A stretch of 64,000 bases of DNA from Pogonophryne albipinna (Eukaryota; Chordata; Actinopteri; Perciformes; Artedidraconidae). The DNA lies in contig CM053243.1 of assembly GCA_028583405.1 (NCBI GenBank), positions 19,137,550 to 19,201,549 of the forward strand, read 5' to 3'. The position numbers and the translations under genes are program-made. Positions within the stretch are counted from its first letter, which is position 1. The number at the start of each line of letters is the position of its first letter. This document shows, one piece after another, positions 1-14,700 of the stretch. The notes beneath the pieces were generated by a model. It saw only the letters and a list, made by a program, of their open reading frames with translations, was not told the origin of the DNA and made no database searches.

Positions 1-125
1 CCGAAAACGACAGGCAGAGGAGACTGTTAGAGACACCAAGGATGAAGAATCCACTTGAGCCTCCTTCTTGAGCGTCCTGTGACATGCAGACAAGCAATAA
101 GGTGTGTGAGCTGCCACTCGTGTAC

Positions 126-176
126 CTGTCATAGTAGTCCTCGTGATAGCTGTCATAGTCCAGGTCGAACTCAGAT
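126..176 (-). CDS. hnrnpc: hnRNP C-like exon, FDLDYD...DYYDR segment
   Basis: A 51 bp exon on the minus strand, bounded by a pyrimidine-rich acceptor ending CCCCTGCAG and by a donor GACAG|GTACAC. It starts in phase 2 (one base completing a glycine codon), carries 16 full codons (SEFDLDYDSYHEDYYD) and ends with AG, the first two bases of an Arg or Ser codon, consistent with the DYYDR of the family. The frame is open only in the reading that joins correctly to the exon at 22307-22382. The next exon would lie left of base 1. Too short to be found by ORF length; the call rests on splice sites, phase and motif together. Confidence 0.8.
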
Positions 177-2308
177 CTGCAGGGGAGATGGAGACAGAGA
201 CAGAGATGGAGAAGGGGTGGTTGGTAAAGTATTCGTAAAAATCTACAAGATGCTCTTTCACTGGGGCGATAACACATTTCACTTAACAAACAGTAAGCTT
301 GTTTGTTGTGTCAGGGTGTAAATGTGCGTGAGCCTCAACAGAGTAATATGGTACAATCACTTCATCTGGAAAGAATGCAGTGTTCATGAGCTCCAGCCAG
401 CTAGAAAAAGATATTGGATTTGTTTTGCTGCAGCATCCAAGGTGGAAAATCCATAGAAATTGGCTTCTGTGCCAACTGTACCACTCACCGAACATCTCTG
501 TGTAAGCTTGGGTAGGCAAGCAGTGAGGCAGGAGAGTGATGTGACAGGAGAGAATTTATATGGGCGAGTAGTCAGTGTGTACCGGCAATACATACCTGAG
601 GAAGTGGAGGACAGAAAAGTGACACTAAGCCGCAGCGAGATCACATTCTGGTGTGACAGACGCCAGCATTCCTCTCTGGTTGGCACACAGAGTCGCTAAT
701 AATCCCTCCATGTTTCTCACCATCCGTCTGTCTCTCTCTGACTCACTTCCTTCAATCTGTCTTTGTCATTCTTTCATTTATCGGTTCTACTTTCCATTTA
801 GTTTGAACTCGCTTCATCAACTACTCTCTAATCAGTATTTCTTTACTTGCAAGGCCACTTGAAGTAATATAGGATGTTGTTACTTACACATCCGTATGAA
901 GCAACAGCACGTCATAAAAGTCTTGGAAATTAAATATTGCCATCGACCAGATATGATCATGCCGATAAGCTGAGACGTCATTCAAGGATACATTATTCAC
1001 TTTTGTTTGTGTACCCATTGTAATTTATGTCTGCAACCTCTTGTAAGCTATTGAGATAGCAGTTGGCATATAGTATGATTCCAACACAGAATTGATGTTC
1101 TCTTTAGTGTTTATTGGCACTGGGAAGTAGTGATCAGGAACATATGACATATTGGATGCCAACAAAAATACAAAATCATGCATCCATAGTTTTATATTCA
1201 AATCAGTGACATGCCCATGTTCACAAAATATAGGCCATTTGTATGTGGATTTTGGAGGACACTTAAACATATTTTGGAAGACTAAAACCCCCACAATCCT
1301 TGCCATCTGCTGATCACCCAAGGTGGCAGTGGTTCTCCTGGTTACAGAAGAACTTCTGGTTGCTTTGTTTTTACGTCAGGGAAAACAGCAGTGGACTAGT
1401 CTGAAAACTCCACATTCAGAATCACACACGTACAGTTAAACATCATCGGGCTGTATGAAGCTGTGTGCTGTGTCTCTGGATTACATTACATGTCACTTGT
1501 TAGACGCTTTTATCCAAAGCGACTTACATACTCAATACCGTGGGCAATCCCCACAGGAGCAATTTGGGGTGAAGTGACACAACGACATGCTAACTGCAGT
1601 GGGGTTTGAACCTGATCCAAACACCAACGCACAACCCACTGCACCACTCCTTATTTTGGATCTGAAGTGTAGACTTATTCTTTGGACTGTACTCGCGTCT
1701 CGTCAGCGTTACTCTCACAGACTCTTCTCTGTCTCATACCAGCTGGTTTTCAGAACTCAGAAGACAGGAAACCACAACATTATTCTGTTGAATCTAATGT
1801 TAAAACTGTCCTCTAGTAATCAATTAAAAATGTACATGCTGTTTTAGAGTTCTGCTTTCCAAGTGATTTCAGCCAGAAGAAATCCTCACTGAGGGGGAGA
1901 TGTTGTTCACTCCTATTGATGATCTCACATTGGCTCTAATTTTGTCAAAATATAATTTGTTAAATAATAATAATTATTTTATACTTTAACCTTTTTGTTC
2001 TTGTCACTTGCACAGGCCCAAAACATTTCCATAAAGACAAAAACTCTGCCGTTTCAAAAGCAATGCACATAAAAAACATTAATGTGCCAAAAACACATGC
2101 AAAGAAAGTGCAGCGTGTTTCTCTTAATGGAAATGTGTTGTAGCGTGTTTGCGCCTGTCGGCCACCGTACTTATCTCTATCTCACTTAAAAACATATTTG
2201 AACAAATAATTAAAAAGTCAATGTAAACAGTATAGATCATATAGGTCATATGATTAAGTGAAGCTAAATGGACAGGTTAGCCCAATCCATACAGACCTTA
2301 AATTACAT

Positions 2309-2359
<51 letters not shown>

Positions 2360-2474
2360 TATGGACAGCAGGATCACTAAAGGCTAATTAATTTCTTTTC
2401 ATAATTTCTCAAGTGCCAAGGCAATCCATTAGACATGGCTGGCTATAAATCATCTCAGCCTCGGCATGCCTGTC

Positions 2475-2565
<91 letters not shown>

Positions 2566-2686
2566 TAGCAAAAGAACAGATGCAGTTAGTGAACAAAGCA
2601 TCCTATAGATTTCCTCAAACATGCACACCCGCCGTTGGGCAGAAAACCATCAGTTTCACTGCAGTTGAATCTATTGGAGAACCTCG

Positions 2687-2743
<57 letters not shown>

Positions 2744-5700
2744 TGAATTATTAGAGATGTAGTTCACTTGGCTTAGAGCCTTGACAGATGCAATTTAAAT
2801 CCCGCTAACAATGAATCAAAGTGACATTTTATGTGAGATTCTTGTTTTCTCGATTGTGGTGACATCTTGCGTGATACACATTCACTGCCATAGTCTTTTG
2901 TCCTTCACTTCTTTTACGATACCTTTACAACATTGTCAACAGTTCTTTGTGAAGTCATCAGACTGGACAGATATCTTTTTTAAAGATAATACAATATATA
3001 TAAATGTAGGTAAAAAATAAAACCAGAATATTGCCCCTGCCTGAAAGTAACCGCATCTTTAGAGTTATTCAAAATCTAGAAAAAACACAAACAATCTTTT
3101 GACAATAAGGTTTCCTCAACACAATAATATCATTATGTATGTAACACAGAGATAGATAAGGCTTAATGTTAGTTTAAAAACATCTGATGCAGAGCAACAT
3201 CTACATCAATATTTATTTTATCTTTTAATATCTTTATGGTAAATGTAAAATTCCCAGACCCTTTTTTTCCGTTGCAGTAACTAAGCAAATACATTTGTTT
3301 TACCGAGGCGCAGTTAAGTTCCTCAACAGTCAGGATCAAACCGTTTAGGGACGCCTCCCAGCATGCATTGTAAAAAAGGATTAAGTAAGGCTCATGTTAT
3401 GTGTCAGCCTCCATTTTTAATAGTGTTAATGTGCTCCTCATTGTGTTCCAGAGCCATTGTTTTGACATTTCACCTGTTGTTACACAATTAGATATATGAG
3501 CAAATGCAGTAAGATTAGAGTCCTGTTGTGCCCTGACATTTTCCATGTGAATACAAAGATGGGTTTATTGCTGCATGGTGTGCCTGTTGCTAACAATAAG
3601 GCTGCAAATAAATATGCCGCTAAGTTTTTCGAACCTGTGAACCCCAGCTCATCGTAATGCTGTCTAAATACTAAAAGCCTCTGTTCTCTCTGTTCTCCAT
3701 TGTGTTTCTGTCCTGTTAACTGTGAACAACAACTGTAAATAAGATAAGATATTGTAGACAACACGCTTATTTTCCTTTTGCTATTTGTCTTAAATCCTGT
3801 TTGAGAAATTCACATATATTAACAATCTTCTTCAGTCATGTTTTTTCCTGATCGGAAATCATTATAGGATGAGACATATTCCCTCCTTTAATGAGAGGAA
3901 AATTAATCCATGCTTTTGTGTCTTCACGCTTGGATTTCTGTAATTCTCTATGCTGGCTTCAGCCGATGAGCTGCAGCTCGCCTTCAGCTCGTTCAAAATG
4001 CTGCAGCTCATCTTTTAACAAAGAGAAGGCACAGAAAGCACATTACTCCAACACTGGCCTCTCCCCATTATCTACCGGTGGAGTTTAGAGTTAAATATAC
4101 AACTCTGGAAATTACCATCTCAAGTTTAGTACCTGAGTAAGTTTCTGAATTGTTAAGGCTTTTGTCCAAGTTCATAGCAATTTTCATAGCAAGGGGGGCC
4201 ATGCATTTTTCTATATTTGCCACGGCGATTTAGAAGTGTTTGGTTTTATGTAAGATTCTTTCAATTTCAGAAATAAATCTCAAGAATCATTTTTATTTCT
4301 TCACTTTTTCAGACTGATGTAGTTCCTATCCTGCCTAATAGTCTCAATAGTGAAGTACCTTTTTTTGCTATAATTACATATGTATTACTTTATGAATGTA
4401 GGAGCAACAGGACCCCACATCCTTAGCCAAACGTAAACAAATAACACTCAAGGTCAAGAGCTAGTTTTTAAACATTGCTAAGAGTGTGCAGAAAGGATCT
4501 TTTTTGTATCCAACAAATGAAATGTAATGTCTCATGCTCTTTCTCTGATTTCCATGTGACCAAAAAGGACAAGACAGTCATTTTTGCAATAAAGTTATGA
4601 GTGCAGATTGAGTTGTGGTAGCCTAATGTAAAGTTGGTTTGATAATATTCTTCATGTGGCAAACATAGATGAACAGGAAGCAGGTTGATACATGAGAAAT
4701 GGTTCTGAGAGATTGGAAACTATAAACAATAAGTATGTGATTTACAGAATAGGAGACAAATACACTCTTGGCTGGTTATGAGCGGTTCGATGTTCCCTCA
4801 AAGTGTCATTGTCCATTAGGACTAAGCAGTGACTCCAAGAGCCACATATCTTATGATTAAGAGGCACAGGACAAAAAAAGGTTGTTACATTGCCTGTGAA
4901 GGTAAAGTGCATTGAGATGTGATAAAGCTGATAAAGCTAAGAACAGACTGTTAAACTCTAGAGTACAAAGTGTGCTAAAAGTGAATGTTTGCCATGATTT
5001 GAGTATGTGTTTTTACACAGTAAAACGTTGACACACACCTGCAAGCCAATCATATAGAGGCAATTACTACAGAATGTCCAAATACATTCAAGTAGCTAGG
5101 AATGAAGACTATTGAGGGAAAGGAAAAAACGACTTACTGTGTCCTATTTTATGAAAGACATGTTGAATTAGAAACAAGTATCTTCTCGTATCTTAAAGAG
5201 AATATGAAGCATCATATAGGACCCGAAGCCACCAATGGGTGTTTTTTCTAGCCAACATGGCCCCCTGTCCACATTCATAGTAAAATACAAAAAAAAACAC
5301 AACAAAGCAGTATAATCACGAGACAACACATTGAAATACAACCTACATGTACACAAAAGAGACTGACAAGAACATGTATTCAAGAAGAAATGACAAAAAC
5401 TGTGAAGTGGGACTTCTCTTCTGTTCAATCAAAAATGAGAAAACTACTTTTTTGTTCATAGACTGACAATTAGAGGTGGAACAGACGGAAAGAGATACCA
5501 TGGGATGTTAGGGCGAGTATGATCAAGATGAGAGCCGAGAAGCTTTGATGGGGGAGAAGGGGGAGATAAAGGGAGTGCTGGCAGCTCCCTCTCTCTCCCT
5601 CAGACTCTCTCTAAGGACAGAATGAGCTAATCTACTCCCTCTTTGCCGTTCATGTAATCACTGTCGCTCTTATTCTCTACATTTTACTCACTGACTTTTT

Positions 5701-8700
5701 CTTGTTTTTTTGTAAAATGTAATACTTCACCTGCATTAGACATACAAATGTATAAGAATAGCCACACGGATAATAACAAGAAGGAAACTGTATATTTCTT
5801 ATTGATTCATCCAAATTATATTATGCTACAGCTATATACACTAACGTGCTTTGGTCGAAAGACATATGTGTTACATGCAAGTCAGAGACCTTTCTGTTTA
5901 CACCGAGGCACTACTCACCATCCCTTTAAAATCTCTGGTGACATTGAGGCAATATTGCAAATCAATAAGCAAGGCTGCTTAATAGTAATATAGGGTACAC
6001 AACCTTTTTTAATTAAGTGCCTTTGTTTTCCCAATATTTGACATTTCCATCTGGTTATTTGATCAATAGTATCAATATCGCAGTATAAAATTACCAAGAT
6101 CATAAGTATTGATTCCTGATAATGACCCCTACACACATGGCAGCTTTTATAATTAGTCCGGAGGTTGTATTAGCATTTGACCAACAGCATCTTTATTATT
6201 TTCTGAGATCCTACTTAAACATGCAGTGATCACACACTCTGCTGCCTTAATCAATGATGTGTGCCGGACAGTAGTCGATCAATAACACATTACCATGTAA
6301 TCTGCTTCTCGACATCCAATACAGCTTGGCCCACTGGTCTGCATCATTTAGATGTAGTGAATGTGCTGCAGGGCAGTGATGCACAGCTACAGGCCGGAGC
6401 ATGAGAGGAGAGTAATGGCAACCTCAGGAGCTCATAAACTTATATCCTACATACATCAAGGTGGAATTATAGCCAGAGAGCTATTTATTCAGTCGGAGAA
6501 ATAGAGCTACATGGATAAAGGTCAGATTGCACTCATCCTTCCTCACTTTGGTTTAAGTAGCTCTGAATGGCTGACAGCCATTTGGGTTTGATTGCAGCCA
6601 CATCATCAGAAAGAGGAGCGGAAGAGCAGTGCATTCAAAGAGAGGAGCTGGGGAGTGCTGCTGCATCAATACGGCACTGGACAGGAGCCAGGACTTGAGC
6701 CAAACCATAGCAGGCACATATCAGACAAAAGACATGCATCAGGAGACTCAATAAAGAGGGTCCCTTAAGAGAACGCTTTTTTCTCTTTCTTTGGTCAATT
6801 CGTCGATCAGAATGCATCCCTCTTGTCCCATTACAAGTGCACTCATCAGTGGTAAACTAACACTTAAATGGCAGGAGGAGGCAGAGCCACCTTGCCAAAG
6901 CTCTCAAACAAGAGTGGATAAAGTGGAGAGGACAGGGAGGGGGAGAAAGGGTGGAGTGGAGCTTTTGTTAAAGAGACAAGGAGGATTGGGACGGAGAGAG
7001 GAATGAGTCAGATTCTCCTACAGCTGTCGGGGTGTGGACATTCCTGACTGAGGCAGTAGGATCGGCCGTGGCAGAGACGAGGCGGGTGTAGCGTGGTTTA
7101 GTTACTGTTTGATTAGCCAAAGAATGTTAGAGTTGGAAATAATGAGCCTAGAAATTAGAAATCAGCCTGTGTACTTGCATCATTACCAGCAAACAATCGT
7201 GGAAAACTGACTATTTGACAAAACGTACTCATCCGAGACAGTGTTTTTAAATGTTTTCTCACAAGGGATAGGAGACAGTGTCATTACAGTCTGTAATCAT
7301 TCAATCTTAATGTCACCATTTGCAGCATGGCTTTGATCCAAAAGCAACTGAATAGGTTCAAAAGACTGAACAGAAGTGTTTCAACAACAAATACGTAAGA
7401 GAAGGGGAAACAAAGTGATGTTGCAAAAACAGTAAAGAATAGAGGAGATAATATGAGAGAAGAGGAGAGGAGAGGATGACCCTCGACTGTCTAAACAAAA
7501 GATTAATATAAGCTGCCTTTCAAATCAGGCAATCGTTCTGGTCTTTGTTGTGATTAAAAGTCCAAAAAGCTTTTATATGAATTGCTCATGTAGCACTCTT
7601 GCAGGACAGGATATGGATAAATGATAGACACTGTACATGTTTTATTGTCACAGTTACAATAAATATACCCATTCGGATCAGGAGCTACACCTGGCCTCTG
7701 TTTGATAAAGAAATACAAAGCAAGTCTAAAAATAAGATCACAGAAACCAAAATCTCTGGCTTTAAAATCACTGGAAGACATAAAGTATAATCTACTTCTG
7801 TGTGTGTGCTGCAGTCATTTCGGTACGAGAGTGTGTGTACATTATGTGGGTGTAGGTATGTCTGCTATGCATAAATATGTGCATATGTAAGTGTGGGTTA
7901 AACTGGATGCGTACGTGCTGCAGGGATTTGTACCTCTCAGTAGCATCAACAATGTGGCCTAATCCTCCTGGAGGCAGAGTGTTTGGATAAGTCCAATTCT
8001 CCTGCGTGACTTGAGACCATCTGCACACAACTCAACACGCAACAAAATGTGCAAAGTTGCTACCTAACTTTTTCAGTCTTTCTTACTAAGCGCTTTTTAA
8101 ATAAAGCTTGCTGTTGGGGCTCATGAGGGAGTGAGAGGTAGGTGTAAAAGAGAGCTGGTTAATATGTCATTTGCCCGTTAGTGATGCAGTGCATGTGATT
8201 GTTCGTATTTGACTGTGTGGCTTCTCTCCAGGAGGGCCAAATGCTTTAGCTCCATGCCATTTATCAAAAAGCTCCGGGTCTCGCAGGGAGCATTAATTGG
8301 AAATTTCAGAGTTCAGGTTATTAAGTGCTAATTAGCAGCATTACACAGCAGTAAGGTGACAGGTGACATCCAGGGCACTCAGAGAGACCCCTCCCCTCCA
8401 CCCATTACCCGTAAAGAGCTTGAGGAGCATAGTTATCAAGACACTTTCTCTGAAAGCGGCGAATATCCCCGTCATAACCGACTTAGAGCGAGAAGTTAAA
8501 AGGTTACCCAGGGCTGCCTGGAGTAATTAATCCTTTCAGCCTTTTCAACTCTGTCAAGCCCCTGCATCGTTTCCATGTGCTGAACTATGCTGTTGTCCTG
8601 GAATTACTGAAGAATTAAAAAGCTAAAAGTCACTTCAGCTCAACTGCATGAAGGGCAAAGCAGCATGGTTACACTGAGCTAAAATTAACTCGCTACTAAA

Positions 8701-11700
8701 AGTAAAGTAAAAAAGTAAGGACACTATCACGAAAATACCAAAACTCTGATAGTGTGTATGTGGATCTGAACAGAAGGGGGATTTCAAATATTCAGCTGCC
8801 ATTTAGAAAGATCTCAGAAGAGCTGTCTGTGGTTTTAACTGTGATCGACAGGACCAACATTTACCGAGTACACCTCAGACTGCAGTCAGTGATCCTCACT
8901 GGACAAAACTTTAACTTTTTAATGTTAGATAACATTAGCTATGTCAACAACCATATGCCTCAATTTTGGAAGATTTTTGGAGATTGAAAGAGGCAGAGAG
9001 AGACCAGGATTTGTTGAAGGAGATAGACAAGTGAACAATCCTAACAAATTGTGTTTGTACACAAAAAAATGATCAAATAAACAATTTGCAAGGTTGTTCT
9101 TAAGAATGGTATAATTAGGACACACCTTCCAAATAGTGAAAAGTGATGATGATACATTTCCTGCTGCGACGAGTCAAAATGTCTCCTGTAAAGAAAGGAC
9201 TATGAATGAAGTCAACAGAGGGAGGTCTGTGTAATAATACAGCACGCAGTGTATGTGTTATATGAAGGGCATTCATCAGTAGGCATCACAGGTAAGACTG
9301 CACAGTGAAGCTGCAGGGAGGTGACTTTGAGGTCTGTGTGAGTGTGTGTTTCTGCATGTGTGTGTCCCTCATGGAGGCCAAAGGTCAAAATAAGGTCTGG
9401 CTTGTTTTTGCTGAAGCATTCATTAACGTAAGATGGTGCCAAGTCACAACAGGGTGTCCAGTACATCAACTGTCTTTAAATCAGCATCTGTCTTCGTATC
9501 GTGGCAGCTGATACTGCAGAGTTGCTTATTTACCCTTCCCATGGGACTTTTGGAAGAAACTATTCAAATCACTAAATGCTGCAGGTTTCTAGAGAGCGAC
9601 TGTTATTATTTACTATTGTGAGTGCATGTATGCATCCCGAGGTTCACTGGGGTCGCCAATATTCTGTAGTACCACTTGGGACACGCAACCACTTGTACTG
9701 ACACACTCATATTTTTTTGTACTCACACAGTCATTTTTACTCCCTCTATTCACCATGCTAACCCCCATTACCCCTCTCTGCTGACAGAGAGCTTTCCCAG
9801 TCCAGGCCACAGAAAAGGTTCTCCTGCTGCCTCCTCATTGCTGACAGGCTCAAAGACACCCCTCCCCTCCTCACTCATTCATTTACACTGCACTCCCTCA
9901 GGCTGAATCAACACCAATACGTTTTCAATTCAGAAAGCATGACTTTTGCTGTGTTTACTCCTGGCGTCGACACTATTCTGGCATTTTGAAACCCGAAAAT
10001 GAAGACTTTTGAAAATGTTGCTAAGTGTTTAGTCTGGAAGGGCAGACATGTGAACTTTTAAAGACAAAGATACCCACGTTTGCTTCCTGATCGGGTCGTA
10101 TCAGTAACAACATATCCTTCACTTATTCACCAAGGCCCTATCACATGACCTCTACCCGGAATAAAACAAAAATAAATCAACGTCCCAGTGGTTATGTCAA
10201 CACGGACAACAAATTAGAGGCATAATATTTTTTTGGAAAGTAGATTGTATATGTTGATGTACACCAAAGTAACACATTGTCTGTATTGCCCCCCTACCCA
10301 ATTTTGAGCTAGTTTTCTGTGTGTTTTGCTCACTTGCAGTGCTCTTTAAAGTTTGTGTCAGCTTCAATCTGGTGACCCGAGCAGCGAGAAAAATACACTT
10401 TACAGTTCCTTAAGAGACAAAAATGGGATCACTGACCACTAGACAGTAATAACATTGCACTGCCGTCTCCAAAAGTCACCAAATATCATAAGCTCAGCTC
10501 CTAATTCTGAGTATGCAGTTTGCTTAGAAAGCTGTGGCCGTGGATGAGGTTCCTTCACCCCTGGACTACATTTTTTGAAAGTGTTTTCAGAAAAACAAAA
10601 GGTGAAAGTCACGTATGGACAATTGTTTATATGGCTTTATTTTTCACTGAACCCTGGAGAGGCAGGTTGTTCCCTTAAGCTGACTGAACGTCTAAATGCA
10701 AGCCAGTATTGATCGTCCTTCCTCTGGCCTTTCACACAGCCTTGCTAAGGATACATTAAATGTGTTATAAGCCATTAAGGGCTCCAGGCCTCAAATCTCA
10801 CCTGTCTAACTTAAAATATATTGACATATTGCGCTCTCACAAACTTTTTATTTTTCAACATAGCCTCTAGGTATATAGTGATGCCTGGGCGGTGTGTGTT
10901 TGTGTATGTCCCGGTTTTAGTGTGTGTGTGTATCTTTGCACAGTATACCCTCTCAGTACTGTGCTGAACACTGTGGAGCATGTGTCAGTGTATGGTTGTG
11001 TTGGGAACACGCAGAGACATTGAATCTGTGTGTGTGTGTGTGTGTGTGTGCGTGTGCGTGCATGTGTGTGTGTACACAGGGAGCAGGCTCGTCCTCTCGC
11101 TGCCCCGGGGGCTCAGAGCCCATTTCCTGTTGTGCAGTGTGATAAGTTTCCCTGTCAGATCCTCCCAGCACCACTATATTTCTGATAAGCTCCACTGCTA
11201 GTTTTCCCGACCTCTGGCACTGAGATCAATTTGAGATTGATTCAGAATGCCCTGCTGGGCCGAGCTGGAAGATCAATTTGAGATGGATTGTTCACACCAG
11301 GGGGCCAATGACACGCAGTGCAGTGCTCACTTGCTTTCCCTTCTTTGCTTTCTTCACCCCTCACTCTCCGCAACTGTTGTTATTTCTTTCTCTCTCAGCT
11401 TTTCTCTCTCTTATCCACTCCTCTCTATTTCAGTTGTTTCAAACATAATGTTGTTGTACTATATTACACCCTGCGTGTATTTTTGCATCAATCCTTATTC
11501 ATGCCTCCTATTTTCCATCTCCCACCTGCTTCGCTTGCTTTTTTTCCTCCCAGTGTAGAGTAGGCAGTAGAGATAGAGATGACTTCATTAGCAGAGGGAC
11601 CAACGAGTGATAAGCCTGCAGGAATGGAGAGATAACTCATCTAACTTGGTAATGGACATTTCCACAGAACACATGGACATGAACCATCATATACACACCC

Positions 11701-14700
11701 ACCTACAAACACACACACACTGAAATGTAAAAATATTTTCCTCAGTTATGCAGTCCTGGTCATCTTTCCATCGTGCCCTGAGCTATTGGTGTCAGCACCA
11801 CTGACTCATAACCTTTCTCCACAGAGCATCATGTCTACAGACTCCATATCACTTTCTCCCTGCTTCCTTTATCCCTTCTCTCTCTATCCACCCATGTCCT
11901 TTATTCATGATAAAGCCGTCTCAAAAGCTGTGGCAGTGGCCCTGAAACCATGCACTCTCCTCCCGTCTCTGCACAGTGACCTTTTCTCCAGCAGTACATT
12001 CACCTCTGACTGCACTGACCTTTACCCAGAGTAACCCTCTCACAGGAGTGGACTGCAGACAACACATTGTCTGTGCATCCGGGCAGAGAAAAACGCCAAC
12101 AAAGAGTAGAGGGAGAAACCAGATCGAAACATTTAAATGGCAGTGACACCACCGATAAAGTGGAAGGGAAAGGTACAGAGAGCTTTAATGAACGGTTACT
12201 GGATTGTTTTTTTTTTAGAAAGGCTCGTCTTAGCTATACACTTTCTTGCAGATGGTCGTCACCCACTTGCTCACTCAGTGTGTGAGGATGCTGGGTTTGG
12301 TATGCTCCAAGCAATCCTAACACATTAAAACGCAAGTGTTTATAGCTGTTCTAAATGGCTACACTAGTGAGATGCAAGTAATTGTACAAGTGATAATGGT
12401 ACACACACTGACGAAAAGACTCTCCTAAAAGGCTTGGTTTTACAAACAAAAAGAGGCAGAAGTAGTTCTAAGAATGAAAAAAATAAAGCTAAGAGACTAG
12501 TTTAAATCCTGCCTACTTTCCCACCTCCACACATCTGGTTAGACGCAGTATAAATGGATGCACTGAAGGGATTGTCGATTTTGGAAATTTTGGAAAAAGG
12601 TGTGTACGGGGTTAATTTATAGATGTATGTAATACAACACACATTTTTGCTGTATTGATGGGATTAAGCCAGGGACTTAAACATGTGTCAAGTAAGATCT
12701 TTCATGCTTGTTCTACAGTCAATAAGAAGACCTGATTTGATGCATAGTTTTTGACATGGCCAGAACAACATTGCTTCTCCCAATAAAAATACTGACAAGA
12801 CAGACCTAGAACTCTCTCCACACTTCATTTAACTTAATTTCACAGATGTGCAGACACAAGCAGAATGGTCTTGCTATTTGGGAGGAGAAACTAAATGGTG
12901 CGAAATTCATCACTGTAAACTGGAGTGTTTTTCAATATAAAACAAATTAACAAGTTATGCTGCAGTAGGCCATTGATTATCTATATGTATTTTCCCTTGT
13001 TTTCCCAATTACTTGATGTTTTGAATATATCAAAAGCAAATATCAAGTAAATGCGGCAATGATTTCTAGCCCAGCCAGTAAACACGGGACAGCTACCCCT
13101 TTGTCCTGCAAAGTAATAAATGTGGTATCCCAACGGATGGTTATTGTTCCTGAACTGAGTCACACAAACGTGTCCACAGTTCATCTTCATAACCTGACAT
13201 CCACAATGGGAAATTGGTAAGGGTGGGGGTAGATATAGCACTATGTCAGATCTATTTGACAAGTTTTTAGAAGCAACAACATGCTGTATTTTCCCATTAA
13301 CAATATGTGAGTTGAATGTCTAAAGCCCTGTGCATTCTCTTTTTCCAAAACAATGTTTATAACTGTAAGGATTTAAAGAGATGATAAAGATTTAGCTGTG
13401 GGTGGGTGTGATAACAGCTGGTAGTCATCTGTGTCAGAGTGATGTCACAGAAATATGCACAGCACAAAAAAGGGTGTCGTAAAATAACTTTAACATCGCT
13501 TTCTTGACTGCAGATTGCCTATTTGCTCTTTGCTTTTTCACTTGTCGTGGTGTTTTTTTTTACAGATGTCAGCCAGCAGAGCCTCAGGCTAGATACACAT
13601 CTACAATCTGACAAAATCAGTGACAAGTGTCGCAAGGGGAACAAATGAGATGGAGGACAACAACTAAAATGATACTCAGTGAAAAAAGCTTTTTAGATCG
13701 TTCCCTAATACTGCTATAACTGCCTCTAAGAAACATTTTAACTCTGTATTAACCTATAACCTTTGTTATTATTTCTATCAGTTATAGTGACAATTCATTC
13801 ATTGAAGTTAGAACTTAGTAGAGCACACAAGTCTGATAAGAAACAAACACTGCAGTTAGTTCAATGTTATCATAAACCAATAAAAATGATGACCCAAATC
13901 ACAACAATGACGACCCAGCCAACTTTTGTTATTCCTGTCACCCTCTTACCCATCTTTGTAATATCTGCCATGACATAACTCTTTAGGTTGCCCCACGCTG
14001 TGTAGCAGAACAGATAGGACATCATCATCACTGCTCCTGCCAGCTGCAGACTTTGAACCCTCCGCTGCCCCCTTTACGACAGATGGGCCCGCTACATCGT
14101 TTCCATCATAACTCAAACTCCTCTATGACCAGCCCTTCTGATAATTAAAATAGATGAGAATATTAAATGAGTGAGGGCATTGAGAAAGCAGACAGAAATA
14201 CCAGAGACCAGATGTTCAGTACGGTCTACCACTCGTGAAGGCCAGTCCCCTCTTCACTGTGATAAAACATTTCAAAATGGAGCAGATGATGAAATGAGCA
14301 CTGTGCTGGGTTGAGGACGGGATATACATTTCTACAGAGAATGCTGTGACCACAGAGCCACAAGCTAAGGAACAGAGCTAGAGAAACATCAGGATCTTCA
14401 ATGTGATATTGCTCTGTTTCATTTAATTGCTTAACCACAGCAGACCTTTGACCTGGTTTACCAAATCAGAGTTAAATTGCACACAAACACACAGACACTT
14501 ATGAGGCCCTTCCTCTGGCACCTGAGCCTCCTTATACAGGCCATGACAGTACAGTGAGCTTTTGTAATAGTGCACTGGAGCACACACGCAGCAGCGGCAT
14601 CTGGGTTGTGAAACGTTCGCCATTCTCTCAACCCTATTCCTTCTTAAACAGCTGGGACTCAAGCTAGAGGCGACCTGCTGTGAAAGACAGAAAGCACGGA

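Noticed and set aside
2466..2762. Open frame of alternating Cys-Val
   Set aside because: Generated by TG dinucleotide repeats; no real coding signal. The same holds for frames over the CA/GT arrays near 25.4 kb and 28.0 kb.
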